The translations under genes and the position numbers were made by a program. From Cryptosporidium bovis (taxonomy: Eukaryota; Apicomplexa; Conoidasida; Eucoccidiorida; Cryptosporidiidae), in the NCBI GenBank assembly GCA_009768925.2, contig VHIT02000014.1, forward strand, positions 40,081 through 104,080: DNA of 64,000 nt, in the 5' to 3' direction. Shown one piece after another: positions 1 to 10,192 of this stretch; the first letter of the stretch is position 1, and every line of letters starts with the position of its first letter. The notes beneath the pieces were generated by a model that saw only the letters and a program-made list of their open reading frames with translations, was not told the DNA's origin and searched no databases.

Positions 1-406
1 TTATCCTAACTTTTTTTCTTGTCTTATTTTGTTCGAGGTAGGCATTATTAATAAATAGCATGTTCCCGCCATTTCATCTATTGCCATTTTAATTAGATCC
101 CGAATAAAATGAGTGTTGCCTGAACATTTGTTTCAATCTCAGATCAAATGCAAATTCCAGACAAAATGTGAAAGTGTGTGTTAGAAATACAAATTTTACA
201 AATATTAAAGATTACTCTTAATATTCCTAGCGTGTTTCTTGACTATTTTGAGTGAGTTATTATTTGTTTTATTTTACCTAATGGTCAGATTAGACATATA
301 ATATGCACACGTCTATGGAGAAAGAATGTATGAATTTTAGTAGTAATATATAAATTATGATCATATTAAAAGCAGGAGGTAGTTTTAAAGGAACGTATGT
401 CGGATA
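1..406. other. AT-rich intergenic sequence, no gene seen
   Basis: No convincing open frame, tRNA or repeat is visible. It probably contains the promoter of the membrane-protein gene that begins at 407. The window starts here, so the upstream neighbour is unknown. Confidence 0.6.
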
Positions 407-1339
407 ATGTCCATTAGAAGGCGTGATGAGATTTTAGTTATATATATTAAATTAAGTTTACAACTTTTATGTATTTTGGGTATATTTGCGTTATTAATAA
501 AAAAGGAATGGATAATTGGGAACAAGGAAAATACAGAAATAATAATATATGGAGATTTGGATGAATTTTGCATTAGAGGTGGCGTTAAGTTACTGCCAAG
601 CAACTCTTTAGTTGACTTTGGGAAACAAGGTATACAGAAAAAAACTAATGTAGGTAAAGTGAGTGATAACATAGATAATAGTTTGTTTGTATTGGAAAAC
701 TCTGGTGGAGATCTAGATTTAGATGGTTTGTATTCATCTGTTTATAGTCATAAAAAGAATGGCAAATCTAGGAAAATGACCTCAGAACTGGAGGCATTGA
801 ATGCATATAGTGAAAATAACGAATTAAAAAAACAAAAGAAAATAACATTTAAACAGAATCAAATAGATTTATCTTTTAACTCTGTTCAGTACTGCACGAA
901 CTACTTAAAATCCAATATGTTAAAGGGATGGTATATCCATCCAAATTACCTTTATTATGTTAATTTGCTATTTGTTTTTGTTTCAATGGTAATGAGTTTA
1001 AATTTGACCAGACTTAAAAATAAGTGGTCTACATTTGAGTTAATGATACCTGGATTAGATTTTGCTTCGTTTACGGTAAGCCTACTTAATGTAGTTCAAG
1101 TAATTGGCGTACTTACACCTTTGATAGACCATTTTGAAAGGACAAAATATCACGCTTATTTTTCAACAAACTTTGTTTTCGCTTGTGTCTCAATAGGTAT
1201 ATCATTTGTGGTGTTTTCTCTTTGTGTTGGAATAATCCACTACAGATACGAGGCATTCATAAGGTTCAAAAGATTCGAAGATCATATCGAAAATATTCAG
1301 AGCTCCAGTTCATTTATACACATTATTTCAAACAAATAA
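407..1339 (+). CDS. Four-pass membrane protein, unknown function
   Basis: I do not recognise this 310-residue protein. It starts at an ATG followed by SIRRRDE and has four hydrophobic spans: about residues 14-32, 180-200, 218-240 and 250-278. About 145 hydrophilic residues separate spans 1 and 2 and contain cysteines in 'EFCIRGG' and 'QYCTN'. Spans 2-4 are closely spaced. The order short N-terminus, large first loop, compact three-span bundle recalls four-pass surface proteins, but no family motif is visible, so no function is assigned. It is intronless as read and is followed by the convergent TCTP gene after about 220 bp. The gene is well supported as coding by its length and hydrophobic pattern; it may be lineage-specific. 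Confidence 0.75.
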   Translation: MSIRRRDEILVIYIKLSLQLLCILGIFALLIKKEWIIGNKENTEIIIYGDLDEFCIRGGVKLLPSNSLVDFGKQGIQKKTNVGKVSDNIDNSLFVLENSGGDLDLDGLYSSVYSHKKNGKSRKMTSELEALNAYSENNELKKQKKITFKQNQIDLSFNSVQYCTNYLKSNMLKGWYIHPNYLYYVNLLFVFVSMVMSLNLTRLKNKWSTFELMIPGLDFASFTVSLLNVVQVIGVLTPLIDHFERTKYHAYFSTNFVFACVSIGISFVVFSLCVGIIHYRYEAFIRFKRFEDHIENIQSSSSFIHIISNK

Positions 1340-1557
1340 AACACAGATCACCCCATTCTGACTCAAAATCAGACAATGGCCTATAACCACCCATGTGGGG
1401 GCAAGTGTACGTAGGTAGAATGTGTTAGAATACGAAGTTGAATGGGAATCAGCTTCAAAAATGTAATTCTAACGCAATAAATCCTAAATAAGAGGGAAAA
1501 TAGTCGTGAAAGCTTTTCTTAATTATTAACTAAGTATGAGTAAAAAGAAAAATAGTT

Positions 1558-2076
1558 CTAGTATCTCTCTTCGTTCAAAGCATCTTTAAAGTAAATGAAT
1601 CTTGGTGCAAGATCACCATCTTCATAGTAGGCATAAACAATAATACCATCACAATCTAATGATGGGCCTAAATAGAATTCTAAATCATCAAATCTTTCCA
1701 ATAAATACTTGACAAATGCTTGAGCATTCTTCATAAATGAGTCGACTCTGTCCGGATTTTTTTGTTCCAAATTCTCCTTAATTCTTGCTAAATAGGACTT
1801 TATATAAGCCATGTATTCCTTCTTTGTGAATGGAGTTGACTCTAGTTTGAATGCATCAATGATATCATTGACTGTTTCTACATCCGTATCAACAACCTCA
1901 GCTTCTCCTTCTTCCGTGTTATGGGCAATTCCAAAATCTTCCGCTGCCTTTTGGATTCTCTTGCTTGGAACCTCGAAGGCGATATCTCCGAATTCAGGCT
2001 TTCCGAAAGGTGCATTTTGTTTATATGAGTCAGACATGACCTCATCTCCTGTAAAAATACACTTGTATACCTTCAT
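1558..2076 (-). CDS. TCTP: Translationally controlled tumor protein (TCTP)
   Basis: The 172-residue product has the usual TCTP length and features. It opens 'MKVYKCIFTGDEVMSDS', the conserved N-terminal strand of the Mss4-like fold. An acidic flexible loop follows (about residues 50-65), then the helical hairpin with 'TKKEYMAYIKSYL', and the conserved C-terminal 'GIIVYAYYEDGDLAPRFIY'. TCTPs are small, abundant, calcium-binding cytosolic proteins linked to growth and stress responses, and apicomplexan members can be secreted; that is family knowledge, not visible here. The gene is intronless and is divergently arranged with the Nudix gene at 2478, sharing a 400 bp intergenic region. Identification is secure. 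Confidence 0.96.
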   Translation of the reverse strand: MKVYKCIFTGDEVMSDSYKQNAPFGKPEFGDIAFEVPSKRIQKAAEDFGIAHNTEEGEAEVVDTDVETVNDIIDAFKLESTPFTKKEYMAYIKSYLARIKENLEQKNPDRVDSFMKNAQAFVKYLLERFDDLEFYLGPSLDCDGIIVYAYYEDGDLAPRFIYFKDALNEERY

Positions 2077-2477
2077 TTTTAATATTTAAGCCTCAAGGAA
2101 AGACAATAATTTCAAACTATTAAAAAAATGGTAGAACTGACCCAACCTGTATTTCGTCAATTTGTTCAAGAAAAACAGTGAAAAGAAGAAAATATTACTA
2201 CGTATACTTTTAACTTGTAATATATTATCTATCCAATATGTATATATATACATATACTAGATAAATAATATATTACCCTCGTACTAGTGTTTATTATAAC
2301 CCCTACTAATATTTGATTGTAGGTAATAATTCGTTGTAAATTAAAGCTTTTAAAATATCCCGCCTAATGTACAGGCGGCGTGGGCTCCCTGCAAGTTCCA
2401 AGGAAGAACAGTGAATAAGAGGCAATTAGATCATTAATGTTATAAGTTGTTCATTGTGACATTTGTTTTGTATCTAA
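2077..2477. promoter_or_regulatory. Shared TCTP / Nudix divergent promoter region
   Basis: This 401 bp region separates two divergent starts. It holds an AT palindrome around 2240-2256 (GTATATATATAC core) and a GC-rich inverted repeat, CCGCCT at 2360-2365 and AGGCGG at 2373-2378 with a 7-base spacer, about 100 bp upstream of the Nudix ATG. The GC-rich repeat stands out against its AT-rich surroundings and is a candidate protein-binding site. No ORF is credible here. Confidence 0.45.
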
Positions 2478-3210
2478 ATGTGTAGCACCGTAGAGGAAAA
2501 TTTGGGGATAACTGCTGCAGGAATAATATTGTTCTCCAATAGGTGTAAAAGCAATCTGAGCAATGACTTTGATCCATGCTTTTTACTACTTAAGTGTTCG
2601 AAAAACGGTCACTGGAGTCCACCTAAAGGTGAGTTTATCGCACAATTTAGTGCCTAACATTGACATCCATGACAAAATAATTAAATAATTGATAGGAATG
2701 GCAGAGGAAGACGAAGCCGATAATCTCATAAAGACCGCATACAGGTATGGGCATAAACGGAAAGGAGAACATTTATTGTTCTGTACCAAATCTATTGCAA
2801 TTATTATCCAAACTCATTTTTAAAATAAATAAACTGAGAATCTTCAGAGAAACAATGGAAGAGTCAGGCATTCATCCTGAAAAAATCAAAATATACAACA
2901 ATTTTTTAAAGGTACTGTTTAACATTAACTTCGGTTAAGCGGGAATTAACCACTAGAATTGTGAAATTTATTACTATTTTAGGAAATACACTATAAGGCC
3001 TGGAACAGAAGGAAAAGAGTTGTATATTACCTTGGCGAGTGTGAGGAGATTCCAGAGGTTACTATTTCAGATGAGCATAGTGAATACAAATGGGCCGGGA
3101 TCGATGAGGTAAGAAAATTAGTGGAGTTTGAATCCCTGCTCCAAATACTTGAGAGCGCGTATGAGTGGATTGTAAACGAAAAGGGTAAATGGTATAAACA
3201 AAGCAAATAG
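2478..3210 (+). CDS. Nudix hydrolase, Ap4A hydrolase-like (4 exons)
   Basis: I assembled this gene from exons 2478-2628, 2696-2744, 2848-2911 and 2983-3210. All three introns have GT/AG ends and compatible phases, giving 163 residues. The product opens with a Nudix-fold strand ('GITAAGIILFSN'), then 'GHWSPPKG', 'TAYRETMEESGI' and a C-terminal 'EYKWAGIDEVRKLVEF'. The order and the 'W.PPKG' lead-in match asymmetric diadenosine tetraphosphate hydrolases (NUDT2 type, usually about 150 residues), which cleave Ap4A to ATP and AMP. The catalytic RE..EE glutamates are present. The loop between the Nudix glycine and RE is two residues longer than the canonical GX5EX7REUXEEXGU spacing. Three introns in a 730 bp gene is unusual for this compact genome. 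Substrate is inferred from family resemblance. Confidence 0.82.
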
Positions 3211-3286
3211 GGAAGATATTTAAAAAATATTAGCTATGATAAAAATTGTTGAAACGAAACAAACACCTTGTGGTATGTAAAATGTA

Positions 3287-4126
3287 TTATTTCTTTCCAC
3301 GACCTGGTATCCTACCTTTCCTACTATTTCTAGTTGATACTCCAATTTCTGAATTGCTTTCGATAGTTGCAGAGTTTTCTGTTTTATAATCGTTTTTGTA
3401 AGAATGAATTCCATTCCCGTCATTTATAGACGGATCAATATCGTTGATTCCGGAATTGACGTCTTTGTTTGCGCATCTTCTAGACCTTCCGTTCCCCTCT
3501 GTAGGTAATAAGTTTGGATCAGGAGATTGGGCCGGAGACATAACAAAGTGCCCGTGAGAATTCTCTGAATTTTTTCTTAAAACTAGGAAGGTGCGTATAA
3601 CATCAACGGGATTTATCTCAAAGTTGCTAAAATGTTCATTTATCATTTTAGAAACCGTATTTTTGTCTTGAGATAAATCGATCTTAGAAACCTCATTGTC
3701 ATTGCTGAAAAAAGATTTGTATCTCCTATAAAAACTTTCCTCAAATACAGTAAAATCTATCTTTGAAAAACGTTTAGCAGTAGTTTTTTCGCATTTAGTA
3801 CCAATTTCATTGGGTACCTTATCATTCGATGCTTGCTTTTTTATATCATTTACATCAACATTCTCATGAGTCACACTACCAGCATCATTATTATTTATAA
3901 TTAAATTACAAGAAACAGTATCAGCGTTTTGAAACTCATTTAAGGGAGCAGGTTGCATTTTTACATCATTTGTTGATATTTTTTGATCGGATATCTCATT
4001 CTCAATTACTTGGCTCTTAACTAATTCCTCCTCACTCTTGCAGGCTATCGCCTCACTTGTCTTATCCATAAGGACATCATTATTCCCTGGGTCTATCGTA
4101 TTGGAAAATCCAGAACCTTCTTCCAT
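3287..4126 (-). CDS. Hypothetical low-complexity acidic protein
   Basis: This is a 279-residue intronless frame with a good ATG. The N-terminal 130 residues are rich in D, N, E and S and look disordered. A more ordered patch follows (about residues 125-195), with aromatic and charged residues such as 'KIDFTVFEESFYRRYKSFF' and 'NPVDVIRTFLVLRK', which may be a small helical domain. The C-terminus is basic ('RKGRIPGRGKK') and could be a nuclear or nucleic-acid-binding tail. I recognise no family. A GGCGCC palindrome lies 97 bp upstream of its start, like those of cell-cycle-type genes in this window. Confidence 0.65.
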   Translation of the reverse strand: MEEGSGFSNTIDPGNNDVLMDKTSEAIACKSEEELVKSQVIENEISDQKISTNDVKMQPAPLNEFQNADTVSCNLIINNNDAGSVTHENVDVNDIKKQASNDKVPNEIGTKCEKTTAKRFSKIDFTVFEESFYRRYKSFFSNDNEVSKIDLSQDKNTVSKMINEHFSNFEINPVDVIRTFLVLRKNSENSHGHFVMSPAQSPDPNLLPTEGNGRSRRCANKDVNSGINDIDPSINDGNGIHSYKNDYKTENSATIESNSEIGVSTRNSRKGRIPGRGKK

Positions 4127-4222
4127 TTATTTTGTTCTAATTTGATAAATTACCTTAAATTTAATCTTTTTTAGGGTTCTTATCCCATTACTTGTACTGT
4201 GATCAAATAATTAGCACTAATG

Positions 4223-4228
4223 GGCGCC
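4223..4228. promoter_or_regulatory. GGCGCC palindrome, E2F-like site
   Basis: The sequence reads TGGGCGCCAA. It lies 97 bp upstream of the ATG of the minus-strand gene ending at 3287 and about 235 bp upstream of the plus-strand ATG at 4464. The core matches the E2F/DP-type element associated with Cryptosporidium promoters. Binding is inferred. Confidence 0.5.
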
Positions 4229-4463
4229 AATAATTGCCGCAATGTAATGGCTACAATAGTAATGACTATCTAACCAAATTCCAGGTACATAATGAGTAAT
4301 TTGAGGTGATAGCAGAGTTATTTTTTCTTTTAATAGGTTAGTTGATTTAGTCTATATTAAATCAAATATACAGGAGCTGACTTGTTCATTTTATTAATAA
4401 TACCGAAAAGCACAGTATGTACAGTATTGTTTAGGTGAAGGTGTGAAACAAAAATTATCTCAA

Positions 4464-4817
4464 ATGGGAAAAATAAGCCTACATGACATAAATAAAATAG
4501 AGAATGAACGAATTAGACAGCTTGCAACTGCATTGATAGCCGAGAACTTCAATAATTCAGAGGACTCTAAGTACATTGGTGAAATAATTAATTCAACTGA
4601 AGAGCAGTTGAATCAAAAAGCACAACACCTTACTCAAAGTATTAAGGACAAGGAGAAGAAATGGAATGAAATGATAGATGAATTGCAATTTTTGAATGTC
4701 ACACTACAGCAGCAAAAGATACCAAAGGCACTTAAGTCCATGACCCTGAGGGAATTGAAGCGGCACTGCTCGGAACTAAGGTCCATTATGGGCAGCTACA
4801 TGAGTTCCAACACCTAG
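4464..4817 (+). CDS. Small coiled-coil protein, unknown
   Basis: The 117-residue protein starts at the ATG giving MGKISLHDINKIENE. The open frame extends seven codons further upstream but without another ATG. Residues about 10-90 are predicted helical and heptad-rich ('STEEQLNQKAQHLTQSIKDK', then 'WNEMIDELQFLNVTLQQQK'), a probable coiled coil. The C-terminal segment 'MTLRELKRHCSELRSIMGSY' is amphipathic and could mediate assembly. Size and make-up resemble small structural subunits of larger complexes, but no family motif allows a name. It is the last gene before the long gene-free region upstream of the AP2 gene. Confidence 0.6.
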   Translation: MGKISLHDINKIENERIRQLATALIAENFNNSEDSKYIGEIINSTEEQLNQKAQHLTQSIKDKEKKWNEMIDELQFLNVTLQQQKIPKALKSMTLRELKRHCSELRSIMGSYMSSNT

Positions 4818-5730
4818 TGCAACTTAACCCTCCTCTCTCTGAGCCCACATGGAAGGAAACAAAGCACACAGATCGCACCCACATGCCTCACAAGACCGAT
4901 AGAGCTCACTGCGACCTGGATACCTGTCCCCACTCAGAAGACCACAAACCTCCAGTGCAGATCACGCTGGCATTACAACTACTTACAAAATAACGTTTCG
5001 TGGGGAATCACATAGAAGGTGCGGTCACAAGGTAGAAAATGGGAAAGATGTATATGTACACCTACGCATGGAGAGTGTGTATCGTGTGTGGGACCGTCGG
5101 TATAGATATTCACACCAAAATATAAACCTGCTTTCGATTAATGGTGTTGGATCACATCGAAATGTACAAATACACAACCTTCCTGGCTGTGGGGGTGCCT
5201 GCACTAACTTAATAAGCACAGAACATAATGTATTTCATTTCATTACCTTCCTTTTAGTATCGCCGACGCATACTTGTAGAGATTGACTTAGTGGTAGTTC
5301 TAAAATAATAAATTTATTCGTCTTATTAAGCCGGTGATCGTTGTGTTAGAATGCTGCGTAGAAGTATCTGGTCCCACCAACCAAACAACAGCTACCTATG
5401 TGTGTATTCGAAATGAGAAGTTAATATAGCTAGTTATTGAATCAAACGTGCCTTATAGTACTTCGTTTAGGAGTCAGTCTAAGTACTAATAGAGTCAATG
5501 TGAAATAGTTTTAATACAGAACACTTACATATTCATTCATTTCATCGAATTCATACTCGTACTTAACACAAATATTTGTCAAATACCTGCTCAATTCTAC
5601 AAAAAATCAACTTTACATGGAAAAGTGAATATAGTCTGCGGGTTTGTGGTATTGGTTCTATTTGTAAAGGAATATTATATTATCCCTACAGTTGGAATTT
5701 ATAAAAAAAATTATTTTAAAAAATAACGAT

Positions 5731-5753
5731 CCTCGATTATTAAATAATAGAGG
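5731..5753. repeat. 23-base near-perfect inverted repeat
   Basis: The arms CCTCGATTATT and AATAATAGAGG flank a single central A, and 10 of 11 positions are complementary. It sits about 1.7 kb upstream of the AP2 start. It could be a hairpin or a dimer-binding operator; function is unknown. Confidence 0.5.
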
Positions 5754-6242
5754 AATAAAAACAACATAAGTTAATAGTTTAATTGACAATATTTATGAAT
5801 TAATTTGATATTTAATCCCTCAGTAGTAATTATTACCCTCTTCCGTGGTTCTTATTTCACTAAGGCGCTCCAAAAATAAATAGCAAGAGCTTGTACCGTT
5901 TCACAAAGAGGGGCTACCGCCCAACAAAAAGATCACTGTGTTACTCTTTATAATGATAAAGTAAATAATGGGAACAAATATCAAGTAAAATTCTATTTTA
6001 GTTATTATATCAGTGAATTTAATTAAAAGCCGATCACTTAATTAAATGAATTATTGTATTTAATTATGCTTGTCTTTTTTTAATTGTATTTAAGAAAAAT
6101 AATAAAATTTTAGCTTATAGGAACGTCTCGTCTCCACAATAGTTACTCCAAACGACAAATTACCGGTCAAAAGTGTTTAATAATGTACGAAATGAGGGTC
6201 AAATCATTAGACAGTACGAAAGAAGTAAATAAATAACAAAGT

Positions 6243-6255
6243 GGATACGGTATCC
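6243..6255. repeat. Palindrome GGATAC-G-GTATCC
   Basis: This is a perfect 6+1+6 palindrome inside the AP2 upstream region, followed by a GC-richer stretch. It is a candidate site for a dimeric DNA-binding protein, possibly the AP2 factor itself; that link is speculative. Confidence 0.4.
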
Positions 6256-7453
6256 CCACGCGGATAAGCGGAAAGGCCTTATTGGAGTGTATATAATGGA
6301 ATAGTAATGGATAATAAAATACTAATCATACGTAACAGTCTATGGATATTTGACTAGTATAGTATCTGTTTCTTCCTCTTGTTACAATTGACCCCTCCAA
6401 TAACTGGTATTAAGTTTAAAGGATCCGAGGGGGAGAATTTATGACGATCGACTTTTTGACAGGATGACTGATTAATTCATAGTAAAGGGGTAAATAATCA
6501 AATAATACTTGAAGTTACATATTACAATGTTTTAATTGGATTTAAAAAAATCGTCAAATAATTATCGAAATAACAATTGTTCAAATATTGCATTTTTGAC
6601 TATTATATTAATTGAATGTTTAGGAACTTACTATTCCTCAAAATATAACTTTAATACTGGAATTATACTTTTATTCTCATCGAGTTAGATGTAATTTGAG
6701 CCTCTTTAAAATTAATTGTATCATCCAGGTAGGTTTCATTTCCAATGTAATGCGTGAATACGTTTCGCAGGAATTACTAAATCGGGAGTTAGTTGAGATC
6801 ATTACTGGATATTAGTTGGCGTTACTTAAGATAGGATACTGTTAATGTGGAATTGATGAGAGTTGCAATGGAAGTCTAGAGTGAGCCTCTCATTATTTCG
6901 AAGTTATCAATCAACAGTTTCTAACTCTTACACTTTTTGATTCAGCTTCCTTATTATAATTTTAAATGTCTGCGAAAAAGTATTAGTTCAAACGCATTTA
7001 CAGTGTATATCACATATATAACTTTTTAATTACCAGATTTCAATTGAGATAACACTATTTATCGCTCAAAATTAGTTATTGTTTCAAAGAGGAAAGGCAG
7101 TGAGACACTGAACATTTTGTTTGTTTTTGTGATCGTAGCTGAAAGTTTGCCGATTAATCATCAACCACAGTCTATTGCTTCAGAAAATAAATATTACAGA
7201 ATCACAAGGTATCAATATTTCATCAACGTAAAAAAAAGTTATTGTATTGCTAATTATTCACTAGAATATAATTCACACTCATAGACTTTCATTTTGCACG
7301 GAAAAAGGAAGTTTATTATTGAAGAAAAGTTATAAATATAAGGTCTTGTTAATATTAATATAACAATATCCCAAAACATAAATTAGAGAGGATCGAGTCT
7401 TTTAGAGTGGGTATTACAATATATCTATATTTCGCACCAGTTCCATTTCATAT

Positions 7454-10192
7454 ATGGTGACAGATTCTCATCACAAAGAAAGAGAGGGAGTTGAATCTCC
7501 AGTTTCGCTAGAGGAGGGAGAAAAGGAGACACATGCTCAAGGACACAAATTAGAATTGGATCCAGAGGTAGTTTCCGGATCGCAGAGTCAGGCAGATGGT
7601 GGTCAAGGAGGCGTTGTAATTACACCAACAGGTGTTAACAAGAGTAGTTCTATAGATGACATGACAACATGCACAACGAGTAGTGATTTGTCTACTCCAG
7701 TGGAAGGTTGTATCACCACAAAGAGACCGATTGCAGAGATATCAGGCGGAAGCATAGATTCCTCTGAACCAATTATTAAAGCTCAAAGTGTAGAGGCAGA
7801 GGGGAATACCAAAGAGGAATTTGCGGATGGAACATCGGGCATGGATTCTTCCTTTCTTCGTGGGTCTGAAAATAGCATTGTATTTAAGAGAATCGAGACT
7901 AAGGACGCAAATCAGGCAGTAAATACCCGTACAGAGACAACCTCTACAGAAGTCTTATCTAGTGTTGACACGTCAAAATCTACAACAGCATCTACGTCAC
8001 CGGTTAATCAACATCAAAACAATACAGAAGATGTCAATGGGATGCCGTGCCCCACGAACAAATCTGCTATTTCTTCCAAACAAATTCTTGACGAACTTGT
8101 CCAGTTGGCAGCCGCCTCTGCTGGAACAGGCGCTAACATGGGACTTCTTGGGTCACAGCAGCTTGCCTCTGTAGATAATGGAGTCCTCCAACAATCGCTG
8201 TTACTTTTAGGTGGTTATGGACATCCTACTCTAACTCCCACCTGCACAGGAACTCCAATTAAAGCACAATCTCCCTCGTCTTCGTGCCAAGGAGTTCCCC
8301 CTTCTGGATCTAGACCAGGGTCCGCCACTGACGTTCATGTGTCCGCAATGCCTTCTGCGACAGCATCAGGAAGCTCAATATTCCCCCAGCTGCTATCAAA
8401 TTCTATTTTTCAACATCAAAGTTTAGGGAGACCTCTATCTGGTGCATTCGGAATAGGATCTCATCCATTTGCCTGGCAAACAGCAAACTCTTCACCCACA
8501 GCGAGTCCTGGTTTCTGTTCCGCCATCCCACAGCCTAATGCACAGCAAAATGTAGCGAATATAGCAGCATTCCTTGCAGCAGCTAACTCACAGATTAATG
8601 GAAGGCCCATTGCAACTGTTCCTTTTCCTACCCCGGTTAACAGGGCAGTGGGTACTGCTGCACCCGGCCATTCGGTACTCATGCACATGCATTCTGCGAC
8701 GCCGTCTGATGCGTCGTCTACATGTGACGGAACTCAATTATCAACTGTAAGTACCGCAGCTCCCAGTGGTGCAACTACACCAATTCCTGGTACTAATGGG
8801 ATCACACAAGACACAAATAACGAAGCTCTTTTCAGGTTTGCGAGCGGCTTCGCTGCACCTGGAACTGGTGGCGCCAACAGTCTTCCTGCTTATTGGCATG
8901 CAAATCCAAACCTACTGGCAAGTGCTGCCGCAGCTTCCTCGTTACTAGGAGCTCCAAATGATCTTTCTTCCACAATGGCACTTCTAAATAGCAGTTCATT
9001 AGGCTTACAACAACTTCTCCAAACTGGCCAATTGGTTCCCCATGCCTCTGCAGCATCTACACTATCCGAGGATGGGTCTTTAACGAGGGGAACCAGAGAT
9101 ACTTTAAGTGGTACTTACAATCAGCAGAATTGCCTCCCATTTCTAGCGGGCTTGCAACAGCAAAATTTGGACCTTTCTACATTGACAAGTGGTTCAGGAC
9201 CTGGTACAGTTTCTCTTGGAACGTTGGCAAACGTAGCAGCTTGTGTTGGTTTTTCAAAAAACGGTGGCATAGATACAGATAATGATAACAGATCAACGAA
9301 AAGCAGCGGGAATAATAACGGTAATAGTGGTGGAAATAGCAATGTTGCTATAGATACTGGTAGCAACAATAGTAATTGTGGCGTTTCGGGTGTGGGGAGA
9401 ACATCTCATGGAGGTGGATCACGTTCCCTCAATTCGAATTCTTCCGTTTCCGCTGCAGCGGCGGCTTTGGATCACTTAGACGTTGATTGGGATAGTGTTG
9501 GACTCAGGGAGGCTGAATTGGCTGCGATGGAAATATGTAAGACCGCCAGCAGTCTGTTCGACACCACTGACGGAACAACTCCGGTGCCGAGTTCCCCAAC
9601 TGCCGTGGGTGAGGCTGTCCTCACAGCTGCTCAACTAACCATATCTGCAAGAGCTATGCTCAAATTTGTTAAGGGTTTAACCCCAACTCAGCTTGGGATA
9701 AATTGGCATGCTTGTACACAAAGATTTTGTGTTACATACACTACCAGAGACGAGCATAATCCGAAAAGTTGGACTTTGGGTGCTTATTCGAATGGGAAGC
9801 TTCATTATAAGTATTTTGGACCGAGATCATGGACGATTATGGGGCTAAAGGAAGCCCTTAGAAAAGCCTTCAAGGCCAGGACTTCGCTCTTGCTTGGACA
9901 GGGGATAATTGAGGAACCGGAAGACACGGGATTGAGTAAGGAGGAGCTTACTTATCATGCAAGGCAGCTTTTACAGCAGCTGAGAGACTCGCTGGGTGTT
10001 AAGAAAGGCAACGTACACAAGGGACTTTACATTTCATGGCATCCGAAGACAAGGAGATTTGTAGTCGCCCTAAAGTCATGTGAGAGCGGGAAGACCATAT
10101 ACAAGTACTTCTCACCAAAAGAAAGGTCGATAAAGGGGATTAAGACGGCTCTTTTAGATGCACATCAGATGGTCGTAGCTGCTTGTCAATAG
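7454..10192 (+). CDS. AP2 (ApiAP2) transcription factor, two C-terminal domains
   Basis: The 912-residue intronless protein is about 80% low complexity (S, T, G, N, A and Q rich), with asparagine/glycine/serine runs around residues 610-660. It carries two AP2-type modules at the C-terminus. The first spans about residues 748-805 ('INWHACTQRFCVTYTT', then 'YSNGKLHYKYFGPRSW' and a helix 'GLKEALRKAFKA'). The second spans about 857-905 ('GLYISWHPKTRRFVVAL', 'GKTIYKYFSPKERSIKGI', 'KTALLDAHQM'). Each shows the three-strand plus helix pattern, with W/F and R positions that contact DNA in AP2 domains. ApiAP2 proteins are the main sequence-specific regulators of apicomplexans. The protein probably acts in the nucleus, and its targets cannot be read from the sequence. 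An unusually long gene-free region precedes it. Confidence 0.93.
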   Translation: MVTDSHHKEREGVESPVSLEEGEKETHAQGHKLELDPEVVSGSQSQADGGQGGVVITPTGVNKSSSIDDMTTCTTSSDLSTPVEGCITTKRPIAEISGGSIDSSEPIIKAQSVEAEGNTKEEFADGTSGMDSSFLRGSENSIVFKRIETKDANQAVNTRTETTSTEVLSSVDTSKSTTASTSPVNQHQNNTEDVNGMPCPTNKSAISSKQILDELVQLAAASAGTGANMGLLGSQQLASVDNGVLQQSLLLLGGYGHPTLTPTCTGTPIKAQSPSSSCQGVPPSGSRPGSATDVHVSAMPSATASGSSIFPQLLSNSIFQHQSLGRPLSGAFGIGSHPFAWQTANSSPTASPGFCSAIPQPNAQQNVANIAAFLAAANSQINGRPIATVPFPTPVNRAVGTAAPGHSVLMHMHSATPSDASSTCDGTQLSTVSTAAPSGATTPIPGTNGITQDTNNEALFRFASGFAAPGTGGANSLPAYWHANPNLLASAAAASSLLGAPNDLSSTMALLNSSSLGLQQLLQTGQLVPHASAASTLSEDGSLTRGTRDTLSGTYNQQNCLPFLAGLQQQNLDLSTLTSGSGPGTVSLGTLANVAACVGFSKNGGIDTDNDNRSTKSSGNNNGNSGGNSNVAIDTGSNNSNCGVSGVGRTSHGGGSRSLNSNSSVSAAAAALDHLDVDWDSVGLREAELAAMEICKTASSLFDTTDGTTPVPSSPTAVGEAVLTAAQLTISARAMLKFVKGLTPTQLGINWHACTQRFCVTYTTRDEHNPKSWTLGAYSNGKLHYKYFGPRSWTIMGLKEALRKAFKARTSLLLGQGIIEEPEDTGLSKEELTYHARQLLQQLRDSLGVKKGNVHKGLYISWHPKTRRFVVALKSCESGKTIYKYFSPKERSIKGIKTALLDAHQMVVAACQ

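Larger units (their letters stand above)
4818..7453. other. 2.6 kb gene-free region upstream of AP2 gene
   Basis: No credible protein-coding frame was found on either strand, which is long for so compact a genome. About 4,820-5,300 is distinctly less AT-rich than the rest and includes a short hairpin with arms TTTCGAT and ATCGAAA near 5135-5165. The remainder is AT-rich, with several inverted repeats and a GGCGC near 5864. It probably holds an extended promoter and 5' leader for the AP2 gene, and perhaps a non-coding RNA. I recognise no tRNA, rRNA or spliceosomal RNA. Confidence 0.55.

Noticed and set aside
5068-5286. 72-codon plus-strand frame in the AP2 upstream region
   Set aside because: Sits in a less AT-rich block where open frames arise by chance. 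The translation has no domain or signal features and an opposing frame overlaps it.
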